Shown here: piece after piece, positions 15,406 through 23,846 of the stretch
How the letters are laid out: each line of letters starts with the position of its first letter
Numbering within the stretch: the first letter of the stretch is position 1
Assembly: GCA_050123335.1 (NCBI GenBank)
Contig: JASFHH010000013.1
Location: forward strand, 1 to 40,736
DNA length: 40,736 nt
Direction: 5' to 3'
Origin: JASFHF01 sp050123335
GTDB lineage: Bacteria > Pseudomonadota > Gammaproteobacteria > UBA12402
Made by a program: the position numbers and the translations under genes
Notes under the pieces: generated by a model
Told to the model about the DNA's origin: nothing
Databases searched by the model: none
What the model saw: only the letters and a program-made list of their open reading frames with translations

Positions 15406-15705
15406 AATGGTACCTTCCTTGATGGTTTAAGCTATAATTTATTATAGACATAAAGGATATAAATATACAAGCGGCGCAGAGCGACCGTGCTAAAATTTGA
15501 ATGATTTATGTTTGCAAAGGTTCTATTTGCATTTTCCTCTTAGCATCGAAGCATGCTTTACGAAAAATCAATGAGTTATTCCAACTATTTTTTGGCTCTC
15601 AGTGAATCAAAAACGAAAATTGTGCTTTTTTTAAGCGAAAATAAGGCTCGTTATCTATACTTAACGTGTAAAAAATTTTAACAACCTCTTGAGTAAAACT
15701 AACAT
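15406..15705. other. 300-bp gap between adhE and the candidate effector gene
   Basis: The two flanking genes diverge, so the gap must hold both promoters. I see a TATAAT for adhE (complement of 15441-15446) with a poor -35, and a TATACT at 15656-15661 that could serve the effector gene. No open frame with a ribosome binding site, RNA gene or repeat stands out. A GCTTTTTTTAAGC-like mini-hairpin at about 15624-15636 is weak. Confidence 0.4.
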
Positions 15706-17313
15706 ATGATTTTAAAATTTCAATACATAAAATACTTAGAAATAAAGCAAGGCGGCTTAACAAGTAGAGAATTAAAGTTCTTAAAAAAATTAATCCCAAA
15801 AATAAGAGAACATGGTAAAGATGGTGGTTTTTGTTATTTTAATGCACTACAGCATGCTGTAATGTATAAAATTGGCAAAGGAGCATGGCTGGAAGATCTG
15901 CGCAAACATTTAAGCGAATGGGATGGGGAGATGCTTTCGCTGAAGAAAAAAATAAAACTTAAAGATTCTGAAAAAAAATATACATTAGCTAACTTATTTG
16001 AACGTCAAATACAGTGCTTGTTATATCATTATGGTTGCTTAAAATTTTGCCCCTCAGAATTCATCGAGAAAGATATTTCTGAAAAACATAAATTTAACCA
16101 AACAAATTTTATTAAACATTATCTACAAATTTCTGTAAAAAATAAAAAAAATCATACTATAAAAAAAATAGGGGAAAACAATTGTGTAAAAATTGCTGGA
16201 TATTTTACTATTAATGACATTGTAAGAATGTTGGAAAGTGAAACACTAAAAAATAATGTAACAATTCTTCACGCCGTAAATCATACTTTTACTGTAAGAT
16301 ATGATCGAACACAAAAAAAATATTGTTTATACGATCATAGATTTTTTAAGAATTTCAAACAAAATGAAATTATATGTAATTCAGCGAAAGACTGCGCACA
16401 AAGAATTACTAGATGGCTAAAAAAATTGAAGTTGGGGATGGCTGAAAAAGGCGCAAGCTTAGTGTTTGAATTTGTATCATTGAATAACAAAAAGATAGAA
16501 AAACCTATCAATATTTTAAAACAAAAAAAACCAGAATCCTTTCTAGATGGTTTTGGTCTGCATGTAATAACGCGCCATACCCCAGGCATTTTAACCCAAA
16601 TAATTACATCAGTTCAAAAAAAACCGGAATCTCTTGTAAAAATAGCTGAAGCATTACCATTACAAGATAAGATATTTAATGTATCTGGCTTGCAAAATAC
16701 AGCAAGATACGCACCAGGTGCTTTAATAAAGTTATTAAGTTTAGCTAAAAGCAACAAAATTTTGATGAATAAAATAATCGAAGCTTTACCAAAATTGCGA
16801 AAAGGCAAATTAACTGGTTTACATTATATGGCAAGGTTTGCGCCAAAGGCTTTAGAGGAATTACTCAAATTAGCAGAAAATAACCAAGCTTTATTCAACA
16901 AAATAATCAACATATTACCAATGCAAGATAGTCAAGGCTGGTCTAGTTTGCATCTTATGATAAGATTTGCACCAATAGCTTTGGGTAAGTTGGTAACACT
17001 AGCCATAAAAAAAGGTAGAACCAACAATGGTTACACCTTGTATAATAAAATAGTAAAAACCTTGTCAAAAAAAACTAACCGCGGAAAAACTGCTCTACAC
17101 ATGATGAAAAAATGTACACCAGAGGTTTACAAGAAATTACAAAAGCATTTTTATATTTTTAAAATTGAATACTTTATGAAATCTGTGTTGGTTAACTTTA
17201 CCTCTCCTTTAATCAGTTCTTTCACTAGTTCGCTTTTTCTGCGTGCAATTAAAACAAAATATAACACAAATAACATAAATATTAAAAAGAAAAGAAGGTT
17301 CGCAAAATATTAG
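15706..17313 (+). CDS. Candidate effector: papain-like cysteine protease domain plus LH-type helical repeats, 535 aa
   Basis: I cannot name a family. Residues 38-50 (KDGGFCYFNALQH) followed by HAVNHTFTVRYD (189-200) and KYCLYDHRFF (205-214) give Cys43, His193 and Asp210 in the spacing of papain-like/C58 (YopT-type) cysteine proteases. This is an analogy to a fold and is not proven. Residues ~283-480 hold about five repeats of ~40 residues with consensus GLHxMARFAPxALxxLL and NKIIxxLP, resembling lengthened ankyrin units. The tail is hydrophobic (~487-513) and then strongly basic. There is no signal peptide. Codon use is more AT-rich than its neighbours. The ATG at 15706 has only a weak Shine-Dalgarno, and the next in-frame Met comes after the proposed Cys. 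The architecture suits a protein delivered into a eukaryotic host. Confidence 0.72.
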   Translation: MILKFQYIKYLEIKQGGLTSRELKFLKKLIPKIREHGKDGGFCYFNALQHAVMYKIGKGAWLEDLRKHLSEWDGEMLSLKKKIKLKDSEKKYTLANLFERQIQCLLYHYGCLKFCPSEFIEKDISEKHKFNQTNFIKHYLQISVKNKKNHTIKKIGENNCVKIAGYFTINDIVRMLESETLKNNVTILHAVNHTFTVRYDRTQKKYCLYDHRFFKNFKQNEIICNSAKDCAQRITRWLKKLKLGMAEKGASLVFEFVSLNNKKIEKPINILKQKKPESFLDGFGLHVITRHTPGILTQIITSVQKKPESLVKIAEALPLQDKIFNVSGLQNTARYAPGALIKLLSLAKSNKILMNKIIEALPKLRKGKLTGLHYMARFAPKALEELLKLAENNQALFNKIINILPMQDSQGWSSLHLMIRFAPIALGKLVTLAIKKGRTNNGYTLYNKIVKTLSKKTNRGKTALHMMKKCTPEVYKKLQKHFYIFKIEYFMKSVLVNFTSPLISSFTSSLFLRAIKTKYNTNNINIKKKRRFAKY

Positions 17314-17393
17314 AAATTATAACGAATCTTGAGTTTTTGGTGATAGTTTGTTACATTTATATAAAGAAAGTTGAAAATTAAAAGGATAATTAT

Positions 17394-18146
17394 ATGTTTG
17401 AAATATCAACCAGTCCGCAATCAATAATTGGGGTGTTGCTTAATAGTATTAAGTTATTTAAAAAAACCTGGCTGAAATTATTGCCGATCGCAGTGTTAAT
17501 GCTTGGTGTGGTGATTTTTTTAAGTATATTTTTACCAAAGCAGCAGATGAATTTGCCAGCGTTTACCCATCAGATTACAGCAAAATATTTAGTGGTTGTG
17601 ATATTTTCTGAGATAGTAATGTTTTGGCTGCTTTTAATGATGTTTTATCGATGCTATCAGATTATGATTGCAGCAGATATTGGTTATGCAGCTGCAGCAG
17701 CACGTGCATTATTTAAATTTTTACCATGCATTATCGCGTTGTTTTTATACATGATTGCTGTTGGGCTTGGGACATTGTGTTTTGTGATTCCTGGTCTATT
17801 CTTACAAATCTTACTGCTTTACAATATATTAGGTATACTTATAGATGATAAAGGCATTTTGTCATCATTTGCTTATAGTGCAAAATTAGTATGGGGAAAT
17901 TGGTGGCGTACTTTTATAATTTTTTTAATTTTATCAATTTTCATGATGATTTTAATGTTGCTAGTTACATTAGTTGCTAGTTTAATTTTTGTAAGCTTGT
18001 TTCATATGACCGTGCATAATTATACGATAACAATGAATGTGGTTGCGGCTGTGTTGGTTATGTTTGTGTGGATCATTTTTGTTAATGTCTTTATTTGCCA
18101 GTACTATGACTTAAAGCTTAGGCGGCAATTAAAAACTTTAAGATAG
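17394..18146 (+). CDS. YciC-like (UPF0259) inner-membrane protein, 250 aa
   Basis: About six hydrophobic helices lie at residues 28-48, 65-85, 105-130, 135-150, 170-200 and 210-235. Length and the opening pattern (a short soluble N-terminus, then LFKKTWLKLLPIAVL) resemble the UPF0259/YciC membrane family. The conserved-looking FVIPGLFLQILLL and SAKLVWGNWWRTF also fit that group. The function of the family is unknown. The ATG at 17394 follows AAAGGA. The gene converges on uvrD and overlaps its end by 9 bases. Confidence is high for a membrane protein and moderate for the family name. Confidence 0.7.
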   Translation: MFEISTSPQSIIGVLLNSIKLFKKTWLKLLPIAVLMLGVVIFLSIFLPKQQMNLPAFTHQITAKYLVVVIFSEIVMFWLLLMMFYRCYQIMIAADIGYAAAAARALFKFLPCIIALFLYMIAVGLGTLCFVIPGLFLQILLLYNILGILIDDKGILSSFAYSAKLVWGNWWRTFIIFLILSIFMMILMLLVTLVASLIFVSLFHMTVHNYTITMNVVAAVLVMFVWIIFVNVFICQYYDLKLRRQLKTLR

Positions 18147-20312
18147 TTTAGCATAATTTAAATCAAGAGTTTTTGTGCCAACTTTTTTGAAGTTTATTTG
18201 CACGCGGCTATCACTTTCAAAATTTAAAATTATTCCATCACCAAATTTTTGATGTGAAACTATTTGTCCAATTTTAAAGTTGCCATGTTCGGTTTCTATC
18301 ATAGCGGAAGTTTTTTTGGTTGAGCTTTTTTGTGTAAAAGTTTTACGGTTAACTGGACGGGAAATTTTTGCCTGCATGTACATTTCATCAAGACATTCGG
18401 AAGGCAATGCTTGCAAAAATTGTGAAGGTTGACGATACATTTCTGCGCCATGTAACATACGCGAATGCGCATAAGTTAAGTATAGTTTTTGTTTGGCGCG
18501 CGTAATTCCAACGTAGCATAAGCGTCGTTCTTCTTCGAGATTTTCGGGTGAGTCCATCGACATTTGATGAGGAAACAATCCTTCTTCTAAGCCGGTTAAA
18601 AATACTACCGGAAATTCTAGACCTTTAGCTGCATGCAAAGTCATTAGCTGGATGCAATCGCTTTGTGTATCAGCTTGGTTTTCGCCGGCCTCGAGCGCTG
18701 CATGAGTTAAAAATGCAGTTAATGGTGAAAGTTCTTCATCATTTTCAAAATCAAATTCTTTGGTTGCGCTAATTAATTCATTTAGATTTTCGCAGCGGCT
18801 TAAGTTTTTTTCGCTTTTGTCTTTTTTATAAAAATCAAGCAAGCCGCTGAATTTTAATGCATGTTCGGTTAATTCGTGTAATTCTAAATCTTGAATTTCA
18901 TTTTCCAATTTATTAATTAGATTTATAAAATTAGATAGATTGTTTTGTGATCTAGAATTTAAAGAATTGTTTTTAATTAAATGTAGCGTCGTTTGCCATA
19001 ATGATAAATCAAGTTCACGCGCGGTTTGGCGCATCAAAGTTAAGGTGGTATTGCCAATTCCACGAGTTGGTACGTTAACAATTCGTTCAAACGCAGGATC
19101 ATCGTTGCGATTTATAATTAAACGTAAATAAGCCAAAGCATTTTTAATTTCTGCGCGCTCAAAAAATTTCATACCGCCGTAAATTCGGTAAGGTAAATTC
19201 GCTTGAATTAAAGTCTCTTCTAAAACACGTGATTGTGCGTTTGAGCGATATAAAATTGCACATTCGCTAAGTTGGTTGCCTTGCTGCGTGAAAGTTATAA
19301 TGCGGTTGGCAATAAAGCGTGCTTCATCGCGATCATTGAAAGCAGCATATAAGGAAATTGGCTCTCCGTTGCCGGTCTTAGTCCATAAGTTTTTACCGAG
19401 CCGATTATAATTTCCAGCAATTACTGCATTAGCAGCACGTAAAATATTTCCAGTGGAGCGGTAATTTTGTTCTAGGCGTACGGTTTTGGTGTTTTTAATA
19501 TCTTGATCAAATTGTAAAATATTTTTTACTTCAGCGCCGCGCCAGCCGTAAATTGATTGGTCATCATCGCCGACCACCATAATTTTATTTTGTTCATTTA
19601 AAAGAAGTTTGAGCCATGCATATTGAATTGCATTAGTATCTTGAAATTCGTCAACTAGAATATGTTGAAAGCGCTTGCTATAATGATTTAAAAGTTCTGG
19701 ATTGTTTAGCCATAATTCATGTGCGCGCAGCAAAAGTTCTGCAAAATCGACTAAACCATTTTGTTCGCAAGTTTTTTCGTATTGTTGATAAATTTTTAAC
19801 ATGGTTTGTTGAAATAAATCAAGAGACTCAACAATTGAGCGCGAACGAATGCCTTCGTCTTTTTGTTTGTTAATATACCATTGTGCTTGTTTTGATGGCC
19901 AGGCAGATTCATCCAAATTTAAGTTCTTCATGATGCGGCGAATCAAGCGGTATTGATCTTCGGAATCAATAATTTGAAAAGTTTCCGGCAGTTTTGCGGC
20001 TTGCCAATGCAAGCGCAATAAACGATGTGCAATGCTATGAAAAGTTCCGATCCACATGCCGCTTGTTGGCATCTCGATTAGTTTTTCCACGCGTGCTTTC
20101 ATCTCGTGTGCAGCTTTATTGGTGAAAGTTACCGCCAAAATTGCGTATGGAGAAACCCGTTGCTGATGAATTAACCATGCGATGCGGTGCGTTAATACTT
20201 TAGTTTTACCGCTGCCAGCCCCTGCCAAGACTAATAAATTATGTTGTGCATCGGTTACCGCTTCAAATTGCGCAGGATTTAAGGTGTCTAAATAATTTAT
20301 TGTATTATTCAT
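18138..20312 (-). CDS. uvrD: DNA helicase II (UvrD), 724 aa
   Basis: This is a superfamily 1A 3'-5' helicase for nucleotide excision and mismatch repair. Motifs in order: LNPAQFEAV (Q motif), AGAGSGKTKVLTHRI (Walker A, ~30-44), AVTFTNKAAHEMK (Ia), LVDEFQDTNAIQY (II, Walker B), GDDDQSIYGWRGA (III), LEQNYRST (IV), LMTLHAAKGLEFPVVF (V) and CYVGITRAKQKLYL (VI). The C-terminal GDGIILNF...VGTKTLDLNYAKL is the Tudor-like RNAP-binding tail that separates UvrD from Rep. Length matches E. coli UvrD (720). No Shine-Dalgarno precedes the ATG, but a TATAAT (complement of 20321-20326) ends 8 bases before it, so the mRNA may be leaderless. Confidence 0.95.
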   Translation of the reverse strand: MNNTINYLDTLNPAQFEAVTDAQHNLLVLAGAGSGKTKVLTHRIAWLIHQQRVSPYAILAVTFTNKAAHEMKARVEKLIEMPTSGMWIGTFHSIAHRLLRLHWQAAKLPETFQIIDSEDQYRLIRRIMKNLNLDESAWPSKQAQWYINKQKDEGIRSRSIVESLDLFQQTMLKIYQQYEKTCEQNGLVDFAELLLRAHELWLNNPELLNHYSKRFQHILVDEFQDTNAIQYAWLKLLLNEQNKIMVVGDDDQSIYGWRGAEVKNILQFDQDIKNTKTVRLEQNYRSTGNILRAANAVIAGNYNRLGKNLWTKTGNGEPISLYAAFNDRDEARFIANRIITFTQQGNQLSECAILYRSNAQSRVLEETLIQANLPYRIYGGMKFFERAEIKNALAYLRLIINRNDDPAFERIVNVPTRGIGNTTLTLMRQTARELDLSLWQTTLHLIKNNSLNSRSQNNLSNFINLINKLENEIQDLELHELTEHALKFSGLLDFYKKDKSEKNLSRCENLNELISATKEFDFENDEELSPLTAFLTHAALEAGENQADTQSDCIQLMTLHAAKGLEFPVVFLTGLEEGLFPHQMSMDSPENLEEERRLCYVGITRAKQKLYLTYAHSRMLHGAEMYRQPSQFLQALPSECLDEMYMQAKISRPVNRKTFTQKSSTKKTSAMIETEHGNFKIGQIVSHQKFGDGIILNFESDSRVQINFKKVGTKTLDLNYAKLS

Positions 20313-20335
20313 TTGTGGTGATTATACCGCTAAAA

Positions 20336-21637
20336 TTACAGCAAATACATGTTTTCTGCTTCGCGGAGTAGTTCGTCTTTGAATTTTGGATGTGCGATGC
20401 TGATTAAAGCTAAAGCACGTTCTTTGGTGGATTTGTTTTTTAAATCTACGCTGCCATATTCTGTAGCAACGTAATGTGTATCGGCGCGCGGGCTGGTGAT
20501 GATTGAACCTTCTTTAAGTTTAGGTACAATTTTTGAGATGGTTTCTTGTTTGGCAGTTGAGTGGCAAACGTGAACCGATTTTCCATTTTTAGAGTCATAT
20601 GCTCCGCGGACAAAATCTAATTGACCGCCGGTACCGCTAAATGTAGTTTCTTGTAAATATTCTGCGTTGCATTGTCCTAGCAAATCAACTTCGATAACCG
20701 CATTTACTGCGATCATATTATCATTTTGTGCAATAACATTTGGGTGGCAAACGTGCGAGGCAGCATAGCTTTCAAAAGATGAATTATTGTTCATAAATTC
20801 ATACATTTCTTTGTTACCGGAAGCGGTGGTAAAAACATGTTTTTCTGGGTGAAGGTTTTTCCTTTTGCCGGTTATCACACCTTGTTTAATTAAATTTATC
20901 ATACCAGTAGTAAGCAGTTCGGTATGAACACCTAAATCTTTATGGTGTGTAAGAGCATTTGCTACAGCATTTGGTAAATTACCAATACCTAATTGAATTA
21001 CCGCGCCGTCAGGAATCATTTCAGCGACAATTTTGCCGATGGCCTCATCCTCAGGTACAGTCGGAGTTTTGGTTAATTCAAGTAATGGTGTAGTATTTTC
21101 AACAATTGCATCTACTTCTGAAATGTGAATCGTTGAGTTACCAAAAACTCGCGGCATATTTTCATTCACTTCTAAAACTAATTTTTTGCAATGGCGAGCT
21201 GCAGTAGAAATATAATCATTGCCAGTGCCAAAACTAAAATAACCTCCAGCATCCATAGGGGAAACGGTGGTAATTACAAGATCAATTTTCATTCCCTGCT
21301 GAATAAATTTTGGAATTTGATGTAAATAGCATGGAACAAAATAATTTAAACCTGTATGAATTAATCCTCGCTCAGCTGCGCTAACAAACCAGGAAAAAGA
21401 TTCAAAGCGATCGGCAAGACCAACACGATGAATTGTATTAGTTGAATGGGCTAACGGCAAGAAACTGTAAGCTTTGATTTTTTCAAGTTTATCAGTATGC
21501 ACTTTGTCAGCAAGAGCTTTTAATAAAGCAGGCGGCTCGGTAACACTCATGCCGTAAACGATAGTGGATTCGCTTACAAGGTCTTCAACCGCATTCGCAG
21601 CGGATGTTAGTTTTTTGTGGTATTCAGTCTTGTACAT
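20336..21637 (-). CDS. Acetyl-CoA hydrolase/transferase family protein (CoA transferase), 433 aa
   Basis: This protein belongs to the COG0427 CoA-transferase family, which includes 4-hydroxybutyrate and succinate:acetyl-CoA transferases. Conserved blocks are SPMDAGGYFSFG (~126-137), GAVIQLGIGNLPNAV (211-225), HTELLTTGM (238-246), whose Glu240 aligns with the known catalytic Glu of 4-hydroxybutyrate CoA-transferase, NAVIEVDLLGQ (312-322) and SGTGGQLDFVRGA (334-346). It would move CoA between acetate and another acid, or hydrolyse acyl-CoA; the acceptor cannot be read from sequence. No clear Shine-Dalgarno precedes the ATG. It lies 23 bases upstream of uvrD on the same strand and diverges from engB. 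With AdhE it hints at mixed-acid carbon handling of acetyl-CoA. Confidence 0.88.
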   Translation of the reverse strand: MYKTEYHKKLTSAANAVEDLVSESTIVYGMSVTEPPALLKALADKVHTDKLEKIKAYSFLPLAHSTNTIHRVGLADRFESFSWFVSAAERGLIHTGLNYFVPCYLHQIPKFIQQGMKIDLVITTVSPMDAGGYFSFGTGNDYISTAARHCKKLVLEVNENMPRVFGNSTIHISEVDAIVENTTPLLELTKTPTVPEDEAIGKIVAEMIPDGAVIQLGIGNLPNAVANALTHHKDLGVHTELLTTGMINLIKQGVITGKRKNLHPEKHVFTTASGNKEMYEFMNNNSSFESYAASHVCHPNVIAQNDNMIAVNAVIEVDLLGQCNAEYLQETTFSGTGGQLDFVRGAYDSKNGKSVHVCHSTAKQETISKIVPKLKEGSIITSPRADTHYVATEYGSVDLKNKSTKERALALISIAHPKFKDELLREAENMYLL

Positions 21638-21715
21638 GGTTTTATCTTAAACTTTCATTAATAAAGTAGCAAGTTTTTCTTGGGTTTTATGCTTAAAATT
21701 AGGATAATGTTTCTT

Positions 21716-22321
21716 ATGAAAACACCAAATTATAACAAAGCAAAATTTTTAACAAGTGCAGCAAAAATTTCGCAATTGCCAGCTGATATTGGTGCTGAAG
21801 TTGCGTTTGTTGGGCGATCAAATGTTGGTAAATCCAGCGCGTTAAATGCTTTAACTCAGCAAAAAAACTTGATGCGCACTAGTAAAACGCCAGGACGGAC
21901 GCAATTAATTAATTTTTTTGCTTTATCTGATTCACAGAGGCTGGTTGATTTGCCTGGATATGGTTATGCAAAAGTTGCTAAAAAAACCAAACAGCAGTGG
22001 GAGCAATTAATTGATGCATATTTACGTGAGCGGAGATGTTTGCGTGGTTTGGTGTTGTTGATGGACATTCGACATCCATTTCAACCATTTGATATGCAAG
22101 TTATTACATGGACGAAAGAAATTAATTTGCCAATTCATATTTTATTAACCAAAGCAGATAAACTAAGTTTTGGTGCAGCAAAAAATATATTGCAAAAAGT
22201 TCAGAATGAGCTTAAAAAACTTAATTCAAATATTAGTGTTCAATTATTTTCTGCGCGCAAACCAACAGGTTGTGATGTATTACAAAAAGTGTTAAATAAA
22301 TGGTTTGTAACAAAATTATAA
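21716..22321 (+). CDS. engB: Ribosome biogenesis GTPase EngB (YihA/YsxC), 201 aa
   Basis: This essential GTPase helps assemble the large ribosomal subunit. G1 is GRSNVGKSSALNAL (~34-47), G2 includes KTPGRTQLINFF, G3 is DLPGYGYAKV, G4 is LTKADKL and G5 is near LFSARKPTG. The C-terminus is short, as usual. I chose ATG 21716 because AGGA at 21701-21704 lies 11 bases upstream and MKTPNYNKAKFLTSA aligns with the start of known EngB. Earlier in-frame ATGs (21680, 21707) are badly placed for that site. A ~100-bp hairpin element follows 28 bases after the stop. Confidence 0.95.
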   Translation: MKTPNYNKAKFLTSAAKISQLPADIGAEVAFVGRSNVGKSSALNALTQQKNLMRTSKTPGRTQLINFFALSDSQRLVDLPGYGYAKVAKKTKQQWEQLIDAYLRERRCLRGLVLLMDIRHPFQPFDMQVITWTKEINLPIHILLTKADKLSFGAAKNILQKVQNELKKLNSNISVQLFSARKPTGCDVLQKVLNKWFVTKL

Positions 22322-22349
22322 CTAGTAAATTTTTTATATGATAATTATA

Positions 22350-22448
22350 AGAAGTTATGGGTAGTGTTTTGCGACGACTCGCGCCCAAGGATGGAAGCGC
22401 GTGGCACATGGACGTGCCCGGAGGAGAAAAACACTACCCATAACTTCT
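22350..22448. repeat. Dispersed ~100-bp hairpin element, copy 1
   Basis: Arms 22350-22370 and 22428-22448 are perfect 21-bp inverted repeats. The 57-base centre (22371-22427), read on the - strand, closely matches the centre of the element at 31273-31372, while the arms differ apart from a shared GGGTAG. The centre has its own short stems (GGCAC/GTGCC, GCGC/GCGC) and is far more GC-rich than the surroundings. It sits between engB and hdeD and may act as a terminator-like or processing structure, or be a mobile REP/MITE-like unit. Confidence 0.8.
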
Positions 22449-22550
22449 CAAAAACATAAAAAATGGCTGAATAGTTGCAAAAAATTAGGTGAATAATGAT
22501 AAAATATATGTCATGATTAAAGTTGTGTTTTTGATTACAGGAGGTTTATC

Positions 22551-23078
22551 ATGCATCAATCATCATGGGTTTTATTTCTTCGCGGCATTCTTGCCATTAT
22601 CTTCGGTGTGCTAGCGTTTACTTACCCTGGTCTTACCATAGCATTATTAATTATGTTCTTTGGAATTTACGTATGTGCTAATGGTTTGATCACTATAATT
22701 TTTTCTATTGTCGGCAGTTCCAGATACGGTAATTGGTGGTGCTATTTGCTTGAGGGCATTATGAATATTGTTATCGGATTATTAATATTCTTCTGGCCAA
22801 GAATAACTGGCTTGATCGTATTATATCTGATTGCAGCTTGGGCAGTTGCAACTGGTATTATACAGTTAATCGCCTTCATTAGCGGCAAAAAAGATGGAGT
22901 ATTCTTGAGTCTTAGCGGATTACTGTCATTAATTATTGGTATTTATTTATTTCGCTTTCCAGGTGCAGGTGTAATTGCATTGGCATGGATAATAGGATTC
23001 TATGTAATGCTGTTAGGATTCTTTTACCTTGTTTCTATGTTTCATGGGCATAGAGAACCACCAAGGCCAATGGTTTAG
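22551..23078 (+). CDS. HdeD/DUF308 family membrane protein, 175 aa
   Basis: Six hydrophobic helices are arranged as three similar pairs, the hallmark of the DUF308/HdeD family. The opening LFLRGILAIIFGVLAFTYPG and the internal LLEGIMNIVIGLLIFFWP are the repeated RGxxAIxFGxxAxxxP-type motif. E. coli HdeD is an inner-membrane protein linked to acid resistance; the role here is inferred only from family. A strong ribosome binding site (AGGAGG at 22540-22545) fixes the ATG. It appears monocistronic, with a hairpin element upstream and an intrinsic terminator downstream. TTGCAA at 22475-22480 with TAAAAT at 22500-22505 could be a promoter, though the 19-base spacer is long. Confidence 0.88.
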   Translation: MHQSSWVLFLRGILAIIFGVLAFTYPGLTIALLIMFFGIYVCANGLITIIFSIVGSSRYGNWWCYLLEGIMNIVIGLLIFFWPRITGLIVLYLIAAWAVATGIIQLIAFISGKKDGVFLSLSGLLSLIIGIYLFRFPGAGVIALAWIIGFYVMLLGFFYLVSMFHGHREPPRPMV

Positions 23079-23112
23079 CGATAACACGATTTTCGCATTT
23101 TAAAATTAACTT

Positions 23113-23140
23113 GCCGGTATCCCTTTGTGGAACCGGCTTT
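23113..23140 (+). terminator. Intrinsic terminator of hdeD
   Basis: GCCGGT (23113-23118) pairs with ACCGGC (23132-23137), with an inner TCC/GGA and one bulged A, followed by TTT. It lies 35 bases after the hdeD stop. Confidence 0.65.
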
Positions 23141-23394
23141 ACGCGTCTTTATTATAATTCAATTTATGTTTTTTCATTTAAACGTAAAACCTATTTGACT
23201 AAAAAGATGATACAGCATATTATCGCAGGGAATTAAGAACAAAAATGGGGGTGCTTTAACTCCATTCGATAAAAAAACACCTTGAGTTTGGGCTTTCCCT
23301 AGAGAGATACAAAAAATAATTAACTAACTAACGAAACTATTAAGTTATAACACTTTCAGATTATATTAATAATAAAACGACAAAAGGATACCCA

Positions 23395-23422
23395 CTTACA
23401 GTAGAAAAGGCAAAAATATAAT
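23395..23422 (+). promoter_or_regulatory. Candidate promoter of the SemiSWEET-CDPS operon
   Basis: CTTACA (23395-23400) and a consensus TATAAT (23417-23422) are 16 bases apart. This would give a leader of about 115 bases, long enough for regulation in the RNA. Confidence 0.4.
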
Positions 23423-23543
23423 TACTAGATACCTATCAAAATTAAAACCTACGCCACGTAAAATATAAAAAGTTGTAGTGTTAGAGCTGGTGCTAGGGCA
23501 TCAAAAATATTATTGGTAATTTTAATGTTGAGGAAATAAAACC

Positions 23544-23843
23544 ATGATCGTTGTTGGCAAATACGTTTCAGATTTATTATACGGTACTGCTCTTTTTGTT
23601 AATGCGGCTTTGTTTCTTCCGCAAGCTTGGAGGATTTATATTAAAAAAACAGCGGAGGAAGCTTCCTTGATTACATTCGGAGGTTTTAATATCATCCAAA
23701 TCCTTGGATTTATTAACGGGGTATATAACAAAGATTATGCTTTAATTTTTGGACAAGCAATTAGTATTATTGCGTGTGGATTAGTTACTATGCAAATTCT
23801 TATATACAAAATTAAACTGCTTCGTAAGAAAAAGGTAGTGTGA
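23544..23843 (+). CDS. SemiSWEET / PQ-loop repeat transporter, 99 aa
   Basis: Three hydrophobic helices with the PQ-loop motif FLPQAWRIYIKKTAEEASL in the first half match bacterial SemiSWEETs, which dimerise in the inner membrane to move sugars or other small solutes by facilitated diffusion. Length is typical (85-100 residues). The start has GAGGAAAT ahead. The basic tail (KIKLLRKKKVV) should lie in the cytoplasm. The stop is only 3 bases before the cyclodipeptide synthase ATG, so the two are almost certainly cotranscribed. This raises the chance that the transported solute is a product, precursor or cue of that enzyme, although no SemiSWEET is known to me to carry cyclic dipeptides. Confidence 0.85.
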   Translation: MIVVGKYVSDLLYGTALFVNAALFLPQAWRIYIKKTAEEASLITFGGFNIIQILGFINGVYNKDYALIFGQAISIIACGLVTMQILIYKIKLLRKKKVV

Positions 23844-23846
23844 ATA

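Larger units (their letters stand above)
23079..23543. other. 465-bp gap before the cyclodipeptide synthase operon
   Basis: After the hdeD terminator the remaining ~400 bases hold no open frame on either strand. The DNA is very AT-rich with stops in all frames. A candidate promoter is at 23395-23422. The rest may be regulatory or decayed sequence; short runs such as KGYPLTVEKAKI in one frame hint at an old gene but are too short to name. Confidence 0.4.

Noticed and set aside
15620..15705. PmrA-type regulatory box upstream of the candidate effector
   Set aside because: Some TTAA runs are present, but not with the direct-repeat spacing expected in Legionella or Coxiella.
15599..15799. 66-residue open frame on the - strand before the effector gene
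   Set aside because: It overlaps the effector start, has no ribosome binding site and reads as a hydrophobic artefact of AT-rich DNA.
23141..23543. Possible gene remnant before the SemiSWEET gene (KGYPLTVEKAKI-like run)
   Set aside because: Stops occur in every frame, and the run is too short to assign to a family.
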